12,622 nucleotides of DNA from Bacteroidota bacterium (lineage in GTDB: Bacteria > Bacteroidota > Bacteroidia > NS11-12g > UBA9320). The notes beneath the pieces are model-generated. The model was not told the DNA's origin. It searched no databases and saw only the letters and a list, made by a program, of their open reading frames with translations. The DNA lies in contig DNBZ01000195.1 in NCBI GenBank assembly GCA_003484585.1, forward strand, positions 1-12,622, given 5' to 3'. Below, piece after piece: positions 7,889-12,622 of the stretch (its first letter is position 1; the number at the start of each line of letters is the position of its first letter). Made by a program: the position numbers and the translations under genes.

Positions 7889-7901
7889 GTCTCTGCCGGC
7901 T

Positions 7902-7929
7902 CAAAATTAATGAACAAGATGACGAACAA
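7902..7929 (-). promoter_or_regulatory. Distal pse operon promoter (Bacteroidota type)
   Basis: On the minus strand: TTG at 7929-7927, 17 bases, TAATTTTG at 7909-7902. It has the same -7 sequence, the same spacer length and the same ATTAATTTTG flank as the proximal element, 41 bases away. It would give a leader of about 55 bases. Either or both could drive pseB-pseC-pseF-pseGH-pseI. Confidence 0.5.
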
Positions 7930-8034
7930 CTAAATACTAAAAAGGGCACTGACTTTAGAGGAAGTCGTTGGTCTTGGTGTATAATATTTTAATCAAAAAT
8001 AGTTGGAGTCAGTTTATAGTCCTTGGTATTGGAG

Positions 8035-8042
8035 TAACTTCG
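8035..8042 (+). promoter_or_regulatory. Possible -7 element for the flippase gene
   Basis: TAACTTCG differs from TAnnTTTG by one base and is followed by C, as in the adk element. It ends 10 bases before the ATG at 8053, so transcripts would be nearly leaderless. No TTG lies 17-23 bases upstream. This is the best candidate in the divergent gap but is weak. Confidence 0.25.
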
Positions 8043-8052
8043 CTTGTTTTAA

Positions 8053-9552
8053 ATGGGAATAGTAAAAAGACAAGGGCTTAAATTGAGCATAGCATCTTAT
8101 ATAGGTGCCCTTATTGGAATGCTCAATATATTTATATTCCCAGGGATATTTACTGATAGACAAATCGGTGTGTTTATGTCAGTTATATTGCCAATAGCAG
8201 CCTTGGTTGGACTCTTTATGTTGCTGGGTTCTAATGTCGTAGCACTTAAGTTTTTCCCTAAATTCAAGAATAATGAGAATGGGCACAATGGTATGCTTTC
8301 GGCTATTCACATTTGGGTGCTGGTTGGAGCTGTTTTAGTAGTTGTCTCTAGTCTCATTGGCCTGCCCTATTTAGTAGTGGCATTCCCTAATTTGTCCCAC
8401 ATTCTAGAATATAGGCAGTATATCTTGCCAACTACCTTGTTCTTGGGCTTGGCATCGCTTTACAATGTGCTTTGCCAAAATTTTCATCGGGTAGTAGTTC
8501 CAGGAATATTAATGCGATTTGCTATTAAAATCACCTTGCTAGGTGGAGGTGCTTTATACTATTTTAAGCTGATTAGTTTTTCACAGTTTCTGTGGTTGGT
8601 GCCGCTTAATTATTTTGTAGTCTGTATTGTGCTACTTTTTTATATGGTAAAGGTGGGCAAGTATACGTTTAGTTGGCCCGTTTCTTTTTGGCGACAGTTG
8701 CCAAAAAAGGAAATAGTTTCTAATGGAATGTTTGGACTTTTTTTAGGTGTCGGGTCTACAATAGTGTTTAGCATTGATTTGTTGATGGTGCCTATGCTTA
8801 CTACATTAGAATCTGGGGGACACTATGTTATAGCAGAGCGTATGAGCCAGATGGTAGAGATACCAACAAGTGCATTGTTGACTATAATAGCTCCTTTGCT
8901 TGCTACTGCTTGGAGTAATAAGGATAAAGCCGAGATTCAAAATCTATACTTATCTAGTTCATTGAATCTTTTAATTATCGGTTTTTTAATGGCTATAGGA
9001 TTAGTCGTAAATCTTAATAATCTATATGATATAATGCCAAATGGAGAACTTTACAGGAGTGGCTACTATGTTGCTATTTTTCTAGTAGCAGGGAAATTAG
9101 TAGAAATGTCTACGAGTTGTAATCATAGTATTATTCTTCTCTCTGATAGGTATAGAATTAACTTTTATATTTTGGGTGTGCTAGCACTTTTAAATATTAC
9201 TTTAAACCTGATTTTAGTCCCAAAATTAGGGCCCAAAGGGGCTGCTATAGCTACTGCTACTTCTCTTGTTTTGGTTAATGTTTTTAAGACAATTTATATA
9301 CGCAAAGTCTTTGGGTATAGTCCTTTTAGTAAGCAAACACTGTATTTGGTTATTGTAGGATTAATAGTACTGGGAATTGGATTCTTTTTGCCTAAGATAT
9401 CTTCTCCTTTCTTAGATTTAATAGTAAGATCTACAGTCGTATCGCTTGTATATATCGTGACAGTTTATAAAATGAGAATATCGGAAGATCTAAATCACTT
9501 GCTAGATAAATACACAAAAGGTCTTTTGACTAAAGTATTAGGCGGCAAATAG
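8053..9552 (+). CDS. Wzx-type oligosaccharide flippase (MOP/MATE superfamily)
   Basis: 499 aa, almost entirely hydrophobic, with roughly 12-14 predicted membrane segments starting at about residues 12-34 and 40-60 and ending near 455-480. The N-terminus MGIVKRQGLKLSIASYIGALIG is followed by a loop TDRQIG, a pattern common in Bacteroidota polysaccharide export proteins. IDLLMVPMLTTLESGGHYVIAERMSQMVEIP (about 241-271) and the GPKGAAIATATSLVLVN segment (about 394-410) are the two conserved cores of this family. It should flip undecaprenyl-linked oligosaccharide across the inner membrane, here plausibly a Pse-containing glycan made by the divergent operon. No lipid or sugar specificity can be read. 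It lies 72 bases after its likely -7 element's gap partner and about 100 bases before adk, on the same strand. The symbol wzx is not assigned because orthology is not shown. Confidence 0.85.
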   Translation: MGIVKRQGLKLSIASYIGALIGMLNIFIFPGIFTDRQIGVFMSVILPIAALVGLFMLLGSNVVALKFFPKFKNNENGHNGMLSAIHIWVLVGAVLVVVSSLIGLPYLVVAFPNLSHILEYRQYILPTTLFLGLASLYNVLCQNFHRVVVPGILMRFAIKITLLGGGALYYFKLISFSQFLWLVPLNYFVVCIVLLFYMVKVGKYTFSWPVSFWRQLPKKEIVSNGMFGLFLGVGSTIVFSIDLLMVPMLTTLESGGHYVIAERMSQMVEIPTSALLTIIAPLLATAWSNKDKAEIQNLYLSSSLNLLIIGFLMAIGLVVNLNNLYDIMPNGELYRSGYYVAIFLVAGKLVEMSTSCNHSIILLSDRYRINFYILGVLALLNITLNLILVPKLGPKGAAIATATSLVLVNVFKTIYIRKVFGYSPFSKQTLYLVIVGLIVLGIGFFLPKISSPFLDLIVRSTVVSLVYIVTVYKMRISEDLNHLLDKYTKGLLTKVLGGK

Positions 9553-9619
9553 GCTAAACTATTCGTTTCTGTCTTCAATTGTTTTGCAAATAATATAAGG
9601 GTTAACCTAAAATTCAATT

Positions 9620-9627
9620 TACCTTTG
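9620..9627 (+). promoter_or_regulatory. Bacteroidota -7 element for adk
   Basis: TACCTTTG followed by CGG is a perfect TAnnTTTG match, 21 bases before the adk ATG. A TTG at the right distance is lacking; instead an 8-base palindrome GGTTAACC lies at 9600-9607. The TTG at 9625 that could be read as an adk start is inside this element, which argues against that start. Confidence 0.55.
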
Positions 9628-9648
9628 CGGTATAATTTAAACAGCAGT

Positions 9649-10236
9649 ATGCTTAATATTATTTTATTTGGCCCTCCAGGGGCGGGAAAAGGCACACAGA
9701 GTGCAAAGCTTATTGAAAAATACAACTTAACGCACTTGTCTACTGGCGATGTCTTTAGGTTTAACATAAAGAATGAGACCGATCTTGGCGTGCTAGCTAA
9801 GAGTTTTATCGATAAAGGAGAGTTGGTGCCAGATGAAGTGACTAATGATATGGTAGCTGACTTTTTGGATCAAAACTTTAACGATAACGGATTTATTTTT
9901 GATGGGTATCCAAGGACCATTCAACAAGCAGATGCATTAGCAAAGATGCTTGATGATAAAAATACTACAATTTCTTTAATGGTAGCTCTAGAAGTAGAGG
10001 AAGATGAGCTTGTGAAACGCTTACTTGAACGTGGCAAAACAAGTGGTCGAGCAGATGACCAAAGTGAAGATACCATTCGAAATAGATTTAGAGTTTATCA
10101 AGAGGAGACGGCTCCTTTGGCTATGCACTATTCTGACTTAGGAAAGTATAGAGGTGTACACGGTATGGGCTCTGTGGATGAAATATTTGTCCGTCTTTCT
10201 CACTGCTTAGACATTGTTTCAGAAACGGGCGAGTAG
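9649..10236 (+). CDS. adk: Adenylate kinase
   Basis: 195 aa from ATG at 9649. Catalyses ATP + AMP to 2 ADP in the cytoplasm; essential housekeeping enzyme. The P-loop is GPPGAGKGTQ at 8-17, followed by HLSTGDVFR for AMP binding, FDGYPRT at 84-90, LLERGKTSGRADD with R134 in the LID, and NRFRVYQEETAPL. The LID is of the short type and has no zinc-binding cysteines, as usual for Bacteroidota adenylate kinases of about 190 aa. A TTG eight codons upstream extends the frame but overlaps the promoter -7 element, and family members begin at the equivalent of MLNIILFG. It is followed 41 bases later by obgE, a pairing common in Bacteroidota. Confidence 0.96.
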   Translation: MLNIILFGPPGAGKGTQSAKLIEKYNLTHLSTGDVFRFNIKNETDLGVLAKSFIDKGELVPDEVTNDMVADFLDQNFNDNGFIFDGYPRTIQQADALAKMLDDKNTTISLMVALEVEEDELVKRLLERGKTSGRADDQSEDTIRNRFRVYQEETAPLAMHYSDLGKYRGVHGMGSVDEIFVRLSHCLDIVSETGE

Positions 10237-10277
10237 TTTTTTCTAATTTATTAATTTAAAATAATTCTTTTACCATT

Positions 10278-11270
10278 ATGAGTAATCAAAATTTTATAGA
10301 CTACGTAAAAATTAACGGTAAAAGTGGAAGAGGTGGTCCAGGAAGTCATAGCTATTTTAGAGATAACCTGAACGCAAAAGGTGGTCCAGATGGTGGCAAT
10401 GGTGGACACGGAGGTTCTATAATTTTGCGAGGTAATTCTCAGCTGTGGACTCTACTGCATCTCAAGTTTAAAAGACATATTAAGTGTGCGGATGGTGCTC
10501 CAGGTAAGAAGAAGCACATGACTGGTAAAAGTGGCAAACACGAAATTATAGAAGTGCCATTAGGTACTGTTGCCAAGCATCCAGAAACATTTGAAGTACT
10601 AGGCGAAATTACAGAAGATGGTCAAGAAATAGTGCTCCTAAAAGGTGGGCTAGGTGGACTAGGAAACGCTAATTTTAAAAGTGCTACAAATCAAACTCCT
10701 CGATATGCTCAACCTGGCCAGCCAGGAAAAGAAGAGTGGTTTATTCTAGAATTAAAAGTATTAGCAGATGTGGGTTTAGTAGGACTGCCAAACGCTGGTA
10801 AGTCGACCCTATTATCCGTAGTGTCGGCAGCTAAGCCAGAGATAGCAGATTATGCATTTACTACGCTTACGCCTAATCTTGGGATCGTAAAATATAGAGA
10901 GTATAAGTCATTTGTGATGGCGGATATACCTGGTATTATAGAAGGTGCAAGTGAGGGTAAAGGTTTAGGACATAGATTCTTACGGCATATTGAGCGAAAT
11001 GCAGCCTTACTGTTTATGATACCTGCAGACAGTGTAGATATTAACGCAGAATACAAGATATTACTCTCTGAGCTTAAAAAATTTAATGAAGAGCTCATGT
11101 ATAAGCAGCGAATTTTAGCCATTACTAAGAGTGATATGATGGATGATGAACTAGAGGCAGCTATGCGTGAAGATATTGATGTAGATTGTGAGTTTATCTT
11201 TATATCAGCAGTGTCAGGTAAAAATATTACACAACTCAAAGACAAACTTTGGGAGATGATGCAAGATTAA
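10278..11270 (+). CDS. obgE: Obg family GTPase
   Basis: 330 aa. Ribosome-associated GTPase involved in 50S maturation and stress control; cytoplasmic. Residues about 3-160 are the glycine-rich OBG domain ([26 protein letters not shown]). The G domain follows with G1 GLPNAGKST at 169-177, G2 threonine in FTTLTPN, G3 DIPG at 216-219, G4 TKSD at 283-286 and G5 SA at 310-311. There is no OCT domain after the G domain, as is usual for short Bacteroidota Obg. ATG at 10278 is the only sensible start. It follows adk by 41 bases and precedes the next gene by only 9, so the three may be cotranscribed. Confidence 0.96.
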   Translation: MSNQNFIDYVKINGKSGRGGPGSHSYFRDNLNAKGGPDGGNGGHGGSIILRGNSQLWTLLHLKFKRHIKCADGAPGKKKHMTGKSGKHEIIEVPLGTVAKHPETFEVLGEITEDGQEIVLLKGGLGGLGNANFKSATNQTPRYAQPGQPGKEEWFILELKVLADVGLVGLPNAGKSTLLSVVSAAKPEIADYAFTTLTPNLGIVKYREYKSFVMADIPGIIEGASEGKGLGHRFLRHIERNAALLFMIPADSVDINAEYKILLSELKKFNEELMYKQRILAITKSDMMDDELEAAMREDIDVDCEFIFISAVSGKNITQLKDKLWEMMQD

Positions 11271-11279
11271 GAAGTAAAA

Positions 11280-12565
11280 ATGCTCAAGATTAGGGATAAA
11301 ATAGTATTTGGTTTACTTTTTTTATTTCTATTATTCGTTTCTCTTAATCGACACAGTAAGCACCCTGCATTCGAGTATCATTCAGAAATTTTTACAGATA
11401 AAGCAGGTTATCACGTATACCTCCCGGCATTCTTTTATTATGATATGAATGGGCAGAAAATGCCTGAGGATATTGATAAAAAACAGGCTTAGGTTTTTCC
11501 ATAGAGGGCTCTAAAATAGTTACGAAGTATCCGATAGGTGTGGCTCTTATGGAAGCTCCATTTTTTGCTCTGGCAGCATCAATAGATTATATGAGTGATG
11601 TGCAGGATCTGAAGGGATACACTGCTACCCATCACAAGATTTTAAGCTTTAGCGGTGCATTCTATGGCATATTGGGGTTACTTATTTTCTTTTTAATAGG
11701 AAGAAATTTTTGGGGTCTAGATTCTTCTAGAGCATCTCTGCTAACTTTCATGGTATTGGGATGCTCTAATTTGCTGTATTACATCACACGTGATCCCGGC
11801 ATGTCTCATCTCTACTCATTTATGATTTTCACAGGGACGATTTATGTTTTTCATCTTTGGATTCATAGGCAGAAAGTTACTAAGTGGAATGTTATTCTAT
11901 TGCTATTTCTTATCAGTATGGTGGTAGCTTTGCGGCCTCTTAATCTTGTATTTATTAGTTTTCCGATAGTGTACATTCTCTTCCAGTTTAGGGAAAAGAT
12001 ACCAATGCTAAAGTTTCAAAAGCCACTGTTTGGATTAGTAGTCGGACTAGGTGTAGCTCTAATTCCTATAGCACTTCAGCTGGCTTATAATCAGTATGCT
12101 TATGGTGAGTTTCTGGCAGATAGTTATGCTGAAGAATCCTTTAATCGATGGGATAAATTGCACCTTCTTGAGTTTTGGTTTGGAGCCAATAATGGTGTGT
12201 TTATTTATATTCCAATACTGCTTTTAGTCGTTCTATGGATTATTGGTCAATTAAGAAAACAAAACTATTCGTCACTGCTTTTTGCAGGATATTTTTTGGC
12301 TATTAGCATCACGTATGCCGCGTGGTGGTCACCCACCTTAGGTTGTGGTTTTGGCCACAGAGGATTTACAGAGCACTTAGCATTCTTTGCTTTGCCGATG
12401 GCTGGATTGATAAGGTCTTTGAAGCCGCAAGCCATAAAAATAGCTTGGGTTATTACTCTCTTGATTTTTATTCTCCTTTTTGTAGCTCAGTATAATTTTG
12501 ACGACTGCTGGAGAGGTAATGATCCTTGGGATTGGGCGGAATTTGCTCGATTATTTAAGCTCTAA
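11280..12565 (+). pseudogene. Frameshifted multi-pass membrane protein, GT-C-like (two pieces)
   Basis: One gene read in two frames: 11280-11492 gives the first 70 aa, and the rest continues in another frame to 12565 (ATG-initiated portion 11540-12565, 341 aa). The first frame ends at TAG 11490-11492; the second opens right after TAA at 11477-11479, so the switch must lie between 11480 and 11489, at an A6 tract. One extra A gives a continuous protein of about 428 aa with junction DKKTGLGFSIEG and TKYPIGVALMEAPFF. Residues 8-22 are a membrane anchor; the next loop carries acidic residues (E36, D40 in TDKAGYHVYLPAFF) as in the first outer loop of many GT-C glycosyltransferases. About eight to ten further membrane segments follow. 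Glycosyltransferase activity is inferred, not shown. It starts 9 bases after obgE. Sequencing error or true mutation cannot be distinguished here. Confidence 0.75.
11478..11483 (+). other. A6 homopolymer at the frameshift site
   Basis: Six A residues (T AAA AAA C in the upstream frame). Insertion of one A, or a -1 slip here, joins the two halves of the membrane protein gene. The tract is one of very few positions where both frames are open. Confidence 0.75.
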
Positions 12566-12622
12566 AATATATCTTTAAGCTTAGATAAGTGGGATATGCT
12601 AGTGCAGTCTTCGTGAGAGAAA
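12562..12622 (-). CDS. Possible C-terminus of a minus-strand gene, truncated by window edge
   Basis: The minus strand is open from the edge to a TAG at 12564-12562 and reads FSHEDCTSISHLSKLKDIF, a protein-like tail of about 19 codons. Its stop overlaps the TAA of the membrane protein gene by 4 bases, the same convergent arrangement as at 2557-2560. No family can be recognised. The stretch is too short to exclude chance. Confidence 0.35.
   Translation of the reverse strand, partial: FSHEDCTSISHLSKLKDIF

Noticed and set aside
7879..7894. Short inverted repeat (AGAGA / TCTCT) overlapping the proximal -33 element
   Set aside because: Five-base arms are expected by chance; no support for an operator.
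7951..7966. Hairpin GACTT / AAGTC as a terminator
   Set aside because: Weak 5-bp stem with no U tract, in a divergent gap where no terminator is expected.
7980..7985. TATAAT as a sigma70-type -10 for the flippase gene
   Set aside because: No -35 at the right distance, and Bacteroidota primary sigma factors do not use this consensus.
9625..9648. TTG start for adk
   Set aside because: The codon is part of the TACCTTTG promoter element, and adenylate kinases begin at the equivalent of the ATG at 9649.
10850..11245. 131-aa open frame antisense to obgE
   Set aside because: Low-complexity Ser-rich translation opposite a strongly conserved gene; a reading-frame shadow.
11477..11484. Classical X XXY YYZ -1 slippery heptamer
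   Set aside because: In the upstream frame the sequence is T AAA AAA C, so the first base does not fit, and no obvious downstream hairpin was seen; simple indel or slippage is preferred.

Overview
The window looks like a chromosomal segment of a Bacteroidota bacterium, probably a flavobacterial or cytophagal-type environmental lineage. The evidence is the low-to-moderate GC, the adk-obgE pair, protein families with a Bacteroidota flavour, almost no Shine-Dalgarno sequences, and several upstream elements matching the Bacteroidota promoter consensus (TTG, 17-23 bases, TAnnTTTG). The species cannot be named from the sequence alone.

Layout. Positions 1-649 (minus) hold the N-terminal two thirds or so of a PhyH-type Fe(II)/2-oxoglutarate dioxygenase that runs off the left edge. 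It is divergent from a GT-B-like surface-glycan transferase candidate (788-2560, plus). That gene converges, with a 4-base stop overlap, on a tightly packed minus-strand operon at 7842-2557: pseB, pseC, pseF, a pseG-pseH fusion, pseI. Every gene in it overlaps the next by 4-17 bases. Two tandem promoter-like elements precede pseB. To the right on the plus strand are a Wzx-type flippase (8053-9552), adk (9649-10236), obgE (10278-11270), and a multi-pass membrane protein (11280-12565) split by a one-base frameshift at an A6 tract. The last 61 bases may encode the C-terminus of another minus-strand gene.

Function. The five pse genes encode all six enzymatic steps from UDP-GlcNAc to CMP-pseudaminic acid: dehydration/epimerisation (PseB), transamination (PseC), N-acetylation (PseH domain), UDP hydrolysis (PseG domain), condensation with phosphoenolpyruvate (PseI) and CMP activation (PseF). 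The adjacent GT-B-like protein carries HP and SST motifs typical of transferases that use CMP-activated nonulosonates, so it is the obvious candidate to use the product. The flippase would export the lipid-linked glycan. adk and obgE are housekeeping genes and seem to mark the border of the glycan island.

The main points for a second look are the uncharacterised transferase, the PseG-PseH fusion, the PhyH dioxygenase next to a nonulosonate locus, the frameshifted membrane protein, and the tandem promoter arrangement before pseB. I found no RNA genes, CRISPR arrays, insertion sequences or attachment sites, and no intergenic gap longer than about 210 bases.
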